In this document: positions 6,685 through 15,352 of the stretch, one piece after another
How positions within the stretch are numbered: the first letter of the stretch is position 1
Layout: every line of letters begins with the position of its first letter
Source: Clostridia bacterium
GTDB taxonomy: Bacteria; Bacillota; Clostridia; Christensenellales; Borkfalkiaceae
Direction: 5' to 3'
Length of the DNA stretch: 49,625 nucleotides
Assembly (NCBI GenBank): GCA_017467265.1
Contig: JAFTSO010000029.1
Coordinates: forward strand, 1-49,625
Made by a program: the position numbers and the translations under genes
Notes under the pieces: model-generated
Databases searched by the model: none
What the model was told of the DNA's origin: nothing
Seen by the model: only the letters and a program-made list of their open reading frames with translations

Positions 6685-8805
6685 ATGGCTAAGAAAAACG
6701 TAGCAAAACGCAACTTTATTGCGAGCATTTTGGCGACGACTGTTAGCGCGTCGATGCTCGTAGGCTCGACGTTTGCGTGGTTCACCGATTCGGCATCCAG
6801 TAGCAATAACGTCATCAAAACGGGTACGTTGGATCTGGGTATGTACTGGACGGAAACGTTTGGTGGTGCGTGGACGAACGCGGAAGGGGACAACGCTCCC
6901 GCGATCTACGGCAACGAAAAATGGGAACCTGGCTACACCGACGTGAAATACGTGAAGATCGCGAACGAAGGTTCTCTTTCCTTCAAGTACGAGATGAACG
7001 TATTGCCTAACGGCGAAGTAGGTGCACTTGCAGAAGTCATCGACGTATATTTGATGCAAGACGTTGCATCGGCTGTGACGAAAAAAGACGTGGCAGACGC
7101 AACGCCCGACGGCACGTTCCAAGATCTCATCGACGGCGAGATTACGCTTGCAGGCACGCTGCAGGCAGGTGAGAACTGTGTATCCGCGATCGTGTTGAAA
7201 ATGCAGGAGACCGCAGGCAACGAATATCAGGACGAATCGATCGGCGACAGCTTCGAACTGCGCGTACTCGCAACGCAGTATACGTATGAAGAAGACAGCT
7301 TTGGCGATGATTACGATGGCGGCGCAACGTTCGGTACATATATTGAACTCAACGACGGCGAAGATTTGTTGACAGCAATGGCGTCTGCAAAAGAGAATAT
7401 GCCCCTTACCATCAAGCTGAACAGCGACGTTGAATGGGCAACGGAAGGTCATCACGGCGAAAACGATATTACGCGCGCGTCCGTAATAACGATTGAAGGA
7501 AACGGACATACGCTCACGGCAACGGGTTCGGGTGTCACGCCTTTGGGTGATATCGAAGCGCCGATGATCTTGAAAAACCTTACGGTAGTTGACAACTCGG
7601 TTTCCTACAATGAAGGCGCTTGGGAACTTACCTATCTTGAAATGGGTAGCCCGAGACTTGTATGTGAAAACGTCACGTTTGCAGACGAAATTCAGATCGG
7701 CACGAACGCAACGTTTACGAACTGCTCGTTTGAAAGCAACGAAGAGAGCGTATATGCCGTTTGGGTAGAAGGCGGCTCTGCTAAGTTTACGAACTGCACG
7801 TTCACGGGTTACAGAGGTCTGAAAATGCACGAGGCATACGGCAGCGAAATCAGCTCTGTCATCGTAAAAGATTGTACGTTCAATAAACTGACGAAGAAAC
7901 CCGGTATCGCTATCGGTACGCTCAATGCAGACACTACCGTTTCTGTAAAGGACAGCAAATTCTTCGGCTGTCAGGCAGGCGATCAAGGTCTGTACATTTA
8001 CGAAACGGATACGGACGTGACCACGTTCAACTTCATCAACGAGAACAATCAAGTCTACGGTGGTAGCCTTACCGTAACGGAGAATACGACGACGGAGGAG
8101 CTTTCTGATGCTCTTGCGAATGGGTATTACGTTGCTTTGGATAAGGACGTGGAAATGGAAGCGGAAACTACTGCTCCTTACGGTAATAAGTACGGCGTTG
8201 CATTGACTGGCGGCGTATTGGATGGCAACGGCAAAGAGCTTGATATCGAATGCTACGGCGACGATTACGGCATTATGACGACGGGCGGCACCGTTAAAAA
8301 CCTTACGATCAAGAACGCTTGCCGTGCAATTATGATTATGAATGCAGAGCAGGACGTTATTCTCAATAACGTCAATATCGGCGGCGACGGCGTTCTGTAC
8401 ACCATCAATACGGGTGAAGAAGGTTCTACGCCTATTAAATTGATTGTAACAAACTCCACGCTTGCTGGTTGGACGAGTTTCGCTGCAAACGTAGAAAGTG
8501 CGTCGTTTACGAACGTTACGTTTGAACAGGGTACGTATTACAACAACATTTACGGGCGCGTGATAAAACCTTACGTAAGCACGACCTTCACCGATTGTTC
8601 GTTCATCGAACATATGAACCTTGACCTTTCGGCTCTTGAGCTGGGACAGAAGATTACGATGAAAAACTGTACGGTAAACGGTCAGGCGGTAACTGCGAGC
8701 GTATTCACAATTCCTACGACGGACGCAGAATATGACACGGAGCTTTTCACGGTGGATCTTCCTTCTTGGGCTAGCTCGATTACCGACTGCATAATTTTTG
8801 CTTGA
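6685..8805 (+). CDS. TasA-like secreted protein with C-terminal beta-helix
   Basis: 706 residues. A SipW-type signal sequence (1-31: MAKKNVAKRNFIA, hydrophobic core, then STFAWFTDSAS) is followed by a TasA/camelysin-like module (about 34-200) with TGTLDLGMYW, YVKIANEGSLSF and the GNEYQ...SFELRVLATQ end strand. TasA of Bacillus has the same order: GTWAAFND then TGTLDL-type. Residues about 215-690 are a right-handed beta-helix of short N/T-rich turns (TFTNCSFE, KFTNCTFTG, VIVKDCTF). Role inferred: an extracellular fibre or matrix subunit carrying a display domain, exported and cut by the signal peptidase encoded at 14450. AGGAGG lies 8 nt before ATG. Its first 200 residues are about 82% identical to the next gene by hand alignment. 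No cell-wall anchor motif. Confidence 0.8.
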   Translation: MAKKNVAKRNFIASILATTVSASMLVGSTFAWFTDSASSSNNVIKTGTLDLGMYWTETFGGAWTNAEGDNAPAIYGNEKWEPGYTDVKYVKIANEGSLSFKYEMNVLPNGEVGALAEVIDVYLMQDVASAVTKKDVADATPDGTFQDLIDGEITLAGTLQAGENCVSAIVLKMQETAGNEYQDESIGDSFELRVLATQYTYEEDSFGDDYDGGATFGTYIELNDGEDLLTAMASAKENMPLTIKLNSDVEWATEGHHGENDITRASVITIEGNGHTLTATGSGVTPLGDIEAPMILKNLTVVDNSVSYNEGAWELTYLEMGSPRLVCENVTFADEIQIGTNATFTNCSFESNEESVYAVWVEGGSAKFTNCTFTGYRGLKMHEAYGSEISSVIVKDCTFNKLTKKPGIAIGTLNADTTVSVKDSKFFGCQAGDQGLYIYETDTDVTTFNFINENNQVYGGSLTVTENTTTEELSDALANGYYVALDKDVEMEAETTAPYGNKYGVALTGGVLDGNGKELDIECYGDDYGIMTTGGTVKNLTIKNACRAIMIMNAEQDVILNNVNIGGDGVLYTINTGEEGSTPIKLIVTNSTLAGWTSFAANVESASFTNVTFEQGTYYNNIYGRVIKPYVSTTFTDCSFIEHMNLDLSALELGQKITMKNCTVNGQAVTASVFTIPTTDAEYDTELFTVDLPSWASSITDCIIFA

Positions 8806-8850
8806 TAACGGAAATCAAAAATTATATTATATATTAGGAGAAACAAAACA

Positions 8851-10548
8851 ATGGCAAAAAAATCAACGGCAAAACGCAATTTCATTGCAAGTGTCTTGGC
8901 AATGTCGCTCAGCGCGTCTATGCTCGTAGGCACGACGTTTGCGTGGTTTACGGACTCCGCGTCCAGCAAGAACAACGTCATTAAGACGGGTACGCTGGAC
9001 CTCGGTATGTACTGGACGGATACCTTTGGTGGTACGTGGATGGACGTAGAGGCGGATAACGCTCCTGCTATCTACGACAACGAAAACTGGGAACCTGGCT
9101 ACACCGACGTTAAGTACGTAAAGATCGCAAACGAAGGCAGCCTTTCTTTCCAGTACGAGCTTAACGTATTGCCTAACGGCGAAGTTGGGAAGCTGGCGGA
9201 AGTGATCGACGTATATCTCGTGGCGAACGCGACGAAAGCGGTGACGAAGAAAGACGTAGCAGATGCAACGCCCGACGGCACGTTCCAAGATCTCATCGAC
9301 GGCGTCATCACGTTGGACGGCACGCTGCTTGCAGGTGAAGAGGCGGTATCGGCAATCGTATTGCAGATGCGTGACAACGCAGGCAACGAATACCAGAACC
9401 AGTCGATCGGCGACAGCTTTGAGCTTCGCGTACTCGCAACGCAGTACACGTACGAAGAAGACAGCTTTGATAAGGACTATGACGCAGGCGCGATTATTCC
9501 CCCCAAGGCAGTTGTAAAGACGTTTGACAAAGAAGAGCTCACGGCGATCAACACCGCAGGTTTCTACGGCTATCAGGCAGGCGAAGTAGTGCTGGAAACG
9601 GCATACAGCTTTACGACGACGGACACCTTCGATGAGGCACAGGCAGAAACGTATAAATACTGGCACGTGGACTATGTGGTTTCCTTTGATAAGGACGTAG
9701 CGGCAAACACGGTAGGTCTTGCTGGCTATTACGAATCTTGGTGCTCTGCAAATACGAACAACCAGTGGGTTGCGATTCCCGTTGATCAGGACGTAGCAGC
9801 AAATACGCCCGTACGTCTGTTGGAAACGGCTGGCGGTAGTATGAACTATGAAGAACTTTGCCTTTTGGTGCAGGAATTCCAATGCGGCGCGTTCAATCTG
9901 TCTCCGAACAACTACGGCACGACGATGACGGTGGAGCTTCGTATGTACGAAACGAAATCCGCAGACATCACCGACAACAATACGACGAACGAAGAAACGG
10001 GTGAGTATATCGTTGTGAACTCGACGAGCTATACGTTCGCCGAACCCGAAGCGCCCGTGGCGAGCATCGAAACGGCATCGACGGATGAATTGGCTGCAAT
10101 CAACGCAACGAAACCGACAATCTACAACTCGACCGAAATAATCGAGATAGAAACGGCGTACACCTTCAAAGCGACGGAAACGGCTGCAGAAGCAGCGGTT
10201 AGCCCCTATGCAGATTGGATTGCAGATTACTACGTGACGGTTGATAAGAATATTGCGGCAGGTACGCTTGGTCTTGCAGGTCAGTACGACGCGTGGAGCA
10301 CCGATTGGGTAGCATTCTACGCACCTGAAACGCAGGCGAACGTAGCGACGCCCTTGCTCGGTTCGGTGTCGAACGGTATCACGTATGCAGAGCTTATCGA
10401 GATGTTGGATGGCGGTGATTTCCAATGCGGTGCGTTCGATAAAGACGGTGCTTGCAGTGGTACGACGATGACGGTTGAACTTCGTTTGACGAACCCGAAC
10501 GATGCAACCGATTACAAAGTAATCAGCTCTACGAGCTATACGTTCTAA
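8851..10548 (+). CDS. TasA-like secreted protein with two C-terminal repeats
   Basis: 565 residues. The signal sequence (MAKKSTAKRNFIA ... TTFAWFTDSAS) and TasA-like module to about residue 200 nearly copy the preceding gene, but the C-terminus is unrelated. It holds two tandem repeats of about 160 residues (about 215-390 and 400-565), each with an EL.AIN start, an ET.Y.F strand, a D..V..DK...A.T.GLAG segment, FQCGAF, and a GTTMTVELR.....STSYTF end. The repeats look like all-beta adhesion or carbohydrate-binding modules, not identified further. It is 45 nt downstream of the first gene with its own AGGAG site, so presumably cotranscribed. Inferred role: a second variant subunit of the same extracellular structure. 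A good example of one conserved export/assembly module joined to a different display module. Confidence 0.8.
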   Translation: MAKKSTAKRNFIASVLAMSLSASMLVGTTFAWFTDSASSKNNVIKTGTLDLGMYWTDTFGGTWMDVEADNAPAIYDNENWEPGYTDVKYVKIANEGSLSFQYELNVLPNGEVGKLAEVIDVYLVANATKAVTKKDVADATPDGTFQDLIDGVITLDGTLLAGEEAVSAIVLQMRDNAGNEYQNQSIGDSFELRVLATQYTYEEDSFDKDYDAGAIIPPKAVVKTFDKEELTAINTAGFYGYQAGEVVLETAYSFTTTDTFDEAQAETYKYWHVDYVVSFDKDVAANTVGLAGYYESWCSANTNNQWVAIPVDQDVAANTPVRLLETAGGSMNYEELCLLVQEFQCGAFNLSPNNYGTTMTVELRMYETKSADITDNNTTNEETGEYIVVNSTSYTFAEPEAPVASIETASTDELAAINATKPTIYNSTEIIEIETAYTFKATETAAEAAVSPYADWIADYYVTVDKNIAAGTLGLAGQYDAWSTDWVAFYAPETQANVATPLLGSVSNGITYAELIEMLDGGDFQCGAFDKDGACSGTTMTVELRLTNPNDATDYKVISSTSYTF

Positions 10549-10569
10549 TTAGAATTACATAATTTTGGT

Positions 10570-10595
10570 GTTCCGCGCGTGCAAACGCGCGGAAC
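10570..10595 (+). terminator. GC-rich hairpin after the second TasA-like gene
   Basis: GTTCCGCGCG (10570-10579) pairs perfectly with CGCGCGGAAC (10586-10595) around a 6-nt loop. No T-run follows, so it may stabilise or process the upstream mRNA rather than terminate. Confidence 0.5.
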
Positions 10596-10659
10596 GATAG
10601 CCAAAGTACACTACCGTAGAAAAAATGGCTGAAAAGCGCGGTGGTGTACTTTGGCTATC
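10596..10659. repeat. 20-bp inverted repeat inside the operon
   Basis: GATAGCCAAAGTACACTACC (10596-10615) pairs with GGTGGTGTACTTTGGCTATC (10640-10659) with a single G-U pair around a 24-nt loop. It abuts the previous hairpin without a gap. The pair of hairpins separates the abundant-subunit genes from the peptide/Hint/peptidase genes and may set their expression ratio. Confidence 0.75.
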
Positions 10660-10717
10660 TAAAAAAGCAAAAGGGGAAAGTGTGAAATTTTTGTTTCAGG
10701 CAGGAGTTTGTAAAAAA

Positions 10718-10828
10718 ATGAAACATTATGAGAAAGTAGAGATCACCGTGCTTTTAATACAAGACAGCGACATTGTTCGGACTAGTCCCGGGGTTGATGT
10801 GCAGGATTCAAGTAATGGGTGGTGGTAA
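10718..10828 (+). CDS. 36-residue peptide of the small KYEKP...GW-type family
   Basis: ATG 10718 follows AGGAG (10702-10706). The product is MKHYEKVEITVLLIQDSDIV followed by RTSPGVDVQDSSNGWW. Its layout (basic/aromatic start, a hydrophobic strand, an acidic D-x-V turn, a TS-rich stretch and a terminal Trp pair) recalls small uncharacterised peptides I know from Firmicutes genomes. A sister with the same layout is at 17124. The TAA at 10826-10828 is one base from the ATG of the Hint gene, so translation is probably coupled. It has no signal peptide. A longer frame from 10625 is open but starts inside a hairpin. Function unknown; a leader, adaptor or peptide-signal role is possible. Confidence 0.65.
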   Translation: MKHYEKVEITVLLIQDSDIVRTSPGVDVQDSSNGWW

Positions 10829-10829
10829 A

Positions 10830-13800
10830 ATGAAGATTTCAAGACAGATTAAACGATTTTTATTATCAGCTCTGTGTGCGATTTTTTGTGCACTGATCGG
10901 TTTTGCGTTTGCTGCGATTACTCCGACAACGGCAAGAGCAGAAACCGCGACAACGTCAAATAAGGGTATGTATTTTGGTGGCGCAAGTATCCGTCTTTCC
11001 GCAGGAACAGTCGACGGAGTAGATACGAACGGTATCCGTTTCCGCCTGTGCATAGACCTTGACAGCGAAGATGCGGAAGTGGTGTTGAACGAGAAAACGT
11101 ATTCCCAAGAGCAATTTACTGATCCGACTAACGAGAATTTTATTAAGACGGGTATGGTGATTATGCCCTCCGATTTAATTAAGGAGGGGGAAAACTTAAT
11201 TGATGGATATACAAACGGAAATGCAAAAGCGGTGACGGTTAATAACGACACTGAAGGTTGGGCTTGGCAAAAAGTGTCCGAGGGTACGAAGTGGTATTTG
11301 CAAGCGGTTGCTTATTTGTATAATATCCCAAACACAGACTATGGACGTGACCGTTTGTTTACTGTTCGCGGATATTATGTTGACGGAGAAACATTTTATT
11401 CTGAAGTAGCAGAACGTAGTATATCGTGGGTTGCGGTAAGTGCCTTATATGCCCACGATCAAGGAACAAGTACCGTTGTTTTTTCCGATGACGATCTTAA
11501 GAACATTAAGAGTTATTTGACCAATCGCGTAAAATCTTTTGAAAACGTTAACGAGTATCTTTACCGCGTAGGGAATCAAAATCAGGTAACGGTAGAACAG
11601 CTCTTTTTTGACAAATTTGGAACGGAAGTGCCTATTGTTCCTGAAAGTGTGACGTTTGATCCCCCTGACGGTTCGGGTGCTGGTTGTACTGTTACGGACA
11701 ATAAAATTCTGCAGTTTTCAGGAACAGGTCCTATCAAGGTAACGGTAAAAGATAAGTATAGCAATAATGCTGAAAGTAATAATGTTTACACCTTGAACTT
11801 AGAAGTGGTTGATGCGAAAAATATAACGACGGCAGAGAGTGCAACGGGAAACAACGTTGTGTTGCTCAACGACGTTAGCGGTACGTTTACCGTCAGCAAC
11901 GGCTATACGTTCTACGGCAACGGCTTTACGGTCAAGTTGCCCACAACGTCTGTACAAAACGTAGGGAATGGCTTTACGGGCTATATTAGCGTTGGTGCAT
12001 CACAGGATGACGGCCTCGCAAATGGGGGGCATTTGGATAACGTCCGCATAGAAGGACCAGTTTATCCCGAAATGTATATTTATCGCGACCAAGCCAAAAT
12101 CACCGATTCGAGCGATCCTGATTACGGCGATGGTTACAATATGCGCTATTTCAAAAACAGCGTGATAGTGTACGGCGGTAATTGTACGATTAGCAACTGC
12201 TATATTTCTGGTTCGCGTACGGCGCTTTGCTTACGTGGCGGCAACAACGTTTTGGTTGAAAATACTACGCTTGCAGGCGGTGCGTATGCCAATATGCAAA
12301 TCTGCGCTGGCTCTAACGTCACTCTTCGAAATTTGACGACAGTACAGGTCGACGTTAGCGATTCCTACGGAAAAGGTAAAACGGCGCACGGTTTGGGTAT
12401 TGCGGTCGATTCTAGCGTTGTCGATCTTTATATCGAGGGCGAACTGAATCAATACAACTGGCTCTGCCAAGCTCAATGGAACAGTATTGTGCCGAGTACG
12501 TATCAAAGTCAGTTTCCGGAATTTTTTACCAACAATACCTTTAGTGCATATTGGCATTATTTGGACGGGGAGACAGCTCCTTACGTGAATATGGCATTTG
12601 TGTATGCTTGCAACTGGGATACGAGCAAGATTCACGACAACCGTACTACAGTGGATTATGGAACGTGTAATGCAACGATTGCAACGGTTGCTGGCGGTAT
12701 CTATTCCAAAGTGAATACGGTGGGCGGCAACGCAATAACGGAGGACAATCTGGCTGAACCGAGCTATTCGGCAAGTGGATTTAATCCCGTTGCGCCTACG
12801 TTTACGTTTGACAATACTGCAAATAACGATGATGATGACGAGAACGATACGGCAGACACTTATTGTGTGTATGACGAAAGTAGCGGTACGTTAAAGATCG
12901 GTCTTACAAGTGATAGCAAAGTTCTTGACTTGTCGGGCGTATCTATCACAAAGAGTGGTACACCTCTTACGCATACTGTGTTCTTGAATGGTACGCAGAT
13001 CAGTGGCAATTCCTTGACAATCAATACGGCAGACGGGACAAAACAAACGTTAACGTTTAAGGTGACGACTAACGATGCTGGTTATGATAAAGACGGCAAT
13101 CCGATCGAGGGCAGTATCGACTATACGTGGACGATCACGGTAGAAGTGGCTACGCTTGGTTATCCTGCGCCCGTATGGAATATGAGTGGCGATTATCAGT
13201 TTGATACGAGTAATTGCGTATATGCGTATTATCAAACGTCTCAAGGTTATGGTGAAGCCGTTCCCATTTACGAGGGCATAAAGATCAATTATTATAACAA
13301 GAGCGGCACGTTGGTAAATCTGGATCTTTCGGATACGACGACGTTGCCTACGGGTAGTGGTAATAGCAACGCAAACGCATTCACCTATACGCTTGCGGAC
13401 GGCTCTACGTTGACAATGAAATTCTCCTCGGGCTGGAAGAGCGGCGCAACAACGCACCAGTTTACAAACTATAATAATAAAGTTTATATCTATCCACAGT
13501 CCTTGGATAACGATAACTACGTGCGCGCAAAGACGACGAATCAAGATTTTGACGTAAAGATCACGTATACGTTTACCGATCCCAATGGTCAATCCACGGA
13601 TACGCAAACAATGCAGTGGTATAACGCCAAGGCAAGCAACGGCTCGGTGTCGACGGTACAATGGAAGACGTTTGATAGTACAAACGGAAAGGAGCCTTCT
13701 TGTATTATAGAAGGCACGATGATTACGCTTGCGGACGGTACGCAAAAAGCAGTAGAAGATTTGCAAGTAGGCGATATGATCTTGGCGTTTAACCATGTTA

Positions 13801-14405
13801 GTGGTCAATATGAGGCGATGCCTTTGATTTTTAATACGCATGCAGATGAAAACGAGGCAACGGAAAGAGACGTTTTGTATTTGCAGTTCGAAAACGGTAA
13901 AGAATTGGGGATCGTATCGTCGCACGGGTTGTTTGATATGACGTTAATGCAGTACGTGTATATAACGCCTGAGAATTATCAGGAGTATATCGGGCACGAG
14001 TTCTATACGTTGAATGAAACAACGAAATTGAGCGAAAATGTTCGTCTGATTAGCGGTGAAATCGTTAAGAAAGTGGTTCGTATTTTCTGCCCCGTTACCT
14101 ATTTCCATATGAATAGCTTTGCGAACGGATTCTTGAACACACCGAATATTCCTGGGGATATTACGGGGCTTGTGAATTATTTTGCATACGATGGTGATTT
14201 GAAGTATAACGAAGCACAAATGCAGGCAGATATTGAAAAATATGGTCTGTATACGTATGAGGATTTCAAAGATTATATTTCGGAAGAGGCTTATAATTCT
14301 TCGCCTGCGGTTTATTTGAAGGTCGCGGTGGGGAAAGGAATGATCACTTTTGAGGAAATCTTGGATGTTATTTATTATTTGTTGGATGGCTCTTTGATTT
14401 CATAA
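10830..14405 (+). CDS. large secreted beta-helix protein with C-terminal Hint domain
   Basis: 1191 residues from ATG 10830; an upstream TTG at 10773 is open but lacks a site and would spoil the signal peptide. Signal peptide 1-37 (ends TTARA). Residues 45-230 form a beta-rich domain starting MYFGGASIRLS. About 335-545 is a right-handed beta-helix (CTISNCYIS, VLVENTTLAGG, VTLRNLTTVQV). An acidic linker (NDDDDENDTAD) and Ig-like strands follow. Residues 958 to about 1090 are a Hint (Hedgehog/intein) domain: Cys958 in SCIIEGTMITLADGTQ, VEDLQVGDMI, and His1032 in GIVSSHGLFD. The tail ends YLKVAVGKGMITFEEILDVI. There is no C-terminal His-Asn-nucleophile, so it is Hedgehog-like, not a splicing intein. 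Predicted: self-cleavage before Cys958 with release or covalent attachment of the beta-helix part. Similar tails recur in Clostridia surface proteins by recall; biochemistry unknown. Confidence 0.75.
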   Translation: MKISRQIKRFLLSALCAIFCALIGFAFAAITPTTARAETATTSNKGMYFGGASIRLSAGTVDGVDTNGIRFRLCIDLDSEDAEVVLNEKTYSQEQFTDPTNENFIKTGMVIMPSDLIKEGENLIDGYTNGNAKAVTVNNDTEGWAWQKVSEGTKWYLQAVAYLYNIPNTDYGRDRLFTVRGYYVDGETFYSEVAERSISWVAVSALYAHDQGTSTVVFSDDDLKNIKSYLTNRVKSFENVNEYLYRVGNQNQVTVEQLFFDKFGTEVPIVPESVTFDPPDGSGAGCTVTDNKILQFSGTGPIKVTVKDKYSNNAESNNVYTLNLEVVDAKNITTAESATGNNVVLLNDVSGTFTVSNGYTFYGNGFTVKLPTTSVQNVGNGFTGYISVGASQDDGLANGGHLDNVRIEGPVYPEMYIYRDQAKITDSSDPDYGDGYNMRYFKNSVIVYGGNCTISNCYISGSRTALCLRGGNNVLVENTTLAGGAYANMQICAGSNVTLRNLTTVQVDVSDSYGKGKTAHGLGIAVDSSVVDLYIEGELNQYNWLCQAQWNSIVPSTYQSQFPEFFTNNTFSAYWHYLDGETAPYVNMAFVYACNWDTSKIHDNRTTVDYGTCNATIATVAGGIYSKVNTVGGNAITEDNLAEPSYSASGFNPVAPTFTFDNTANNDDDDENDTADTYCVYDESSGTLKIGLTSDSKVLDLSGVSITKSGTPLTHTVFLNGTQISGNSLTINTADGTKQTLTFKVTTNDAGYDKDGNPIEGSIDYTWTITVEVATLGYPAPVWNMSGDYQFDTSNCVYAYYQTSQGYGEAVPIYEGIKINYYNKSGTLVNLDLSDTTTLPTGSGNSNANAFTYTLADGSTLTMKFSSGWKSGATTHQFTNYNNKVYIYPQSLDNDNYVRAKTTNQDFDVKITYTFTDPNGQSTDTQTMQWYNAKASNGSVSTVQWKTFDSTNGKEPSCIIEGTMITLADGTQKAVEDLQVGDMILAFNHVSGQYEAMPLIFNTHADENEATERDVLYLQFENGKELGIVSSHGLFDMTLMQYVYITPENYQEYIGHEFYTLNETTKLSENVRLISGEIVKKVVRIFCPVTYFHMNSFANGFLNTPNIPGDITGLVNYFAYDGDLKYNEAQMQADIEKYGLYTYEDFKDYISEEAYNSSPAVYLKVAVGKGMITFEEILDVIYYLLDGSLIS

Positions 14406-14449
14406 GGAATTAACCACCCAACCACACAAAAAACTAGGAGGAAAACGCA

Positions 14450-15316
14450 ATGTCGGAATTGAATACGGAAAACGGCAAGGATTTGCCTAGAGCAGAGACT
14501 TCGCCCGAAACGGTAAAAACGCCGACGACGGCGGATTCGACAACGGAATCAACTGTGCAAACGACAGTAGAAGAAACGTCCGAAACGGCGGTCGAAACGG
14601 AAGAAAAAACTCCCGTTTACAAGAAAATTATCAATATTTTTTCGTACGTGTTGCTTGCGTTTTCACTCCTGACGGTGATTTTTACCGTTTTCGCCTCGTC
14701 TACGTTTAACAAGAAAAAGGAAGTTTTCGGCGTGAAAATGTACGTCGTACTTTCCGACTCGATGAAAGCGACGGATTTTGCGGCAGGCGATTTGATTTTC
14801 ATTAAAGGAGTCGATCCCGAATCTTTGCAGGAAGGGGACGTGATCGCGTTCATTTCGCAAAACAAAGAGAGCTACGGCGAGACGGTCACGCACAAAATCC
14901 GTGTAAAGACGGTGGACGACAAGGGCAAACCTGGGTTCATTACGTATGGTACGACGACGGGCACGGACGACGCTGTAATTGTCACGTACGAGTGGATCGA
15001 GGGCAAATACGTAGGCAGAGTGCCTGCGGCAGGACGGTTTTTCAACTTTTTGAAAACTCCGAAAGGGTATATCACGTTCGTGCTGTTGCCGTTTGCATTT
15101 TTGATTGTGGTGCAGGGCTGGAATTGCGTGGTGGCATACAGAGAGTACCGCGGCGAAAAGACGGACGAACTGAAAACGGAACGTGAAAAATTGCAAAAAG
15201 AAAAGGAAGAAAACCAACGCATGTTGGAAGAAATGCGTTTGCTCCGCGAAGAATTGAAAAAGCAAAAGGAGCAAGGCGCGTGCAAGGAAGAAACAGAAGG
15301 CGACGACGCACCATAA
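14450..15316 (+). CDS. type I signal peptidase, Ser-His (SipW/ER) type
   Basis: 288 residues. The catalytic Ser104 lies in VLSDSM and His148 in ETVTHKI, replacing the Lys of ordinary bacterial enzymes, which defines the ER/archaeal S26B class to which SipW belongs. Other class marks are AGDLIFI, EGDVIAF and GTDDAVI. Topology: a Thr/Glu-rich tail (1-55), transmembrane segment (about 61-83), extracellular catalytic part, second transmembrane segment (about 208-230) and a charged coiled coil (about 236-278, EREKLQKEKEENQ). Both cytosolic extensions are unusual for the family. SipW enzymes cut TasA-type precursors; four candidate substrates are encoded on either side. AGGAGG precedes ATG 14450. 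It follows the Hint gene by 44 nt. Confidence 0.9.
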   Translation: MSELNTENGKDLPRAETSPETVKTPTTADSTTESTVQTTVEETSETAVETEEKTPVYKKIINIFSYVLLAFSLLTVIFTVFASSTFNKKKEVFGVKMYVVLSDSMKATDFAAGDLIFIKGVDPESLQEGDVIAFISQNKESYGETVTHKIRVKTVDDKGKPGFITYGTTTGTDDAVIVTYEWIEGKYVGRVPAAGRFFNFLKTPKGYITFVLLPFAFLIVVQGWNCVVAYREYRGEKTDELKTEREKLQKEKEENQRMLEEMRLLREELKKQKEQGACKEETEGDDAP

Positions 15317-15352
15317 CGGCAAGCGACGGCGCACATAACAGGAGAAGATAAT

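Noticed and set aside
6661-10425. Long minus-strand open frames (650 and 520 codons) opposite the TasA-like genes
   Set aside because: They run antisense to genes with clear starts, signal sequences and homology; translations are basic and Cys/Arg-rich without any family pattern, as expected from codon bias.
10596-10659. 20-bp inverted repeat as a small mobile element
   Set aside because: No target-site duplication flanks it and no second copy is seen in the window.
10625-10828. 67-codon version of the small peptide upstream of the Hint gene
   Set aside because: Its start lies inside the 20-bp hairpin loop with no ribosome site; ATG 10718 has AGGAG and gives the expected peptide layout.
13701-14405. 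Hint domain as an intein
   Set aside because: No C-terminal His-Asn and no following extein; the domain is at the protein end, so splicing is not expected.
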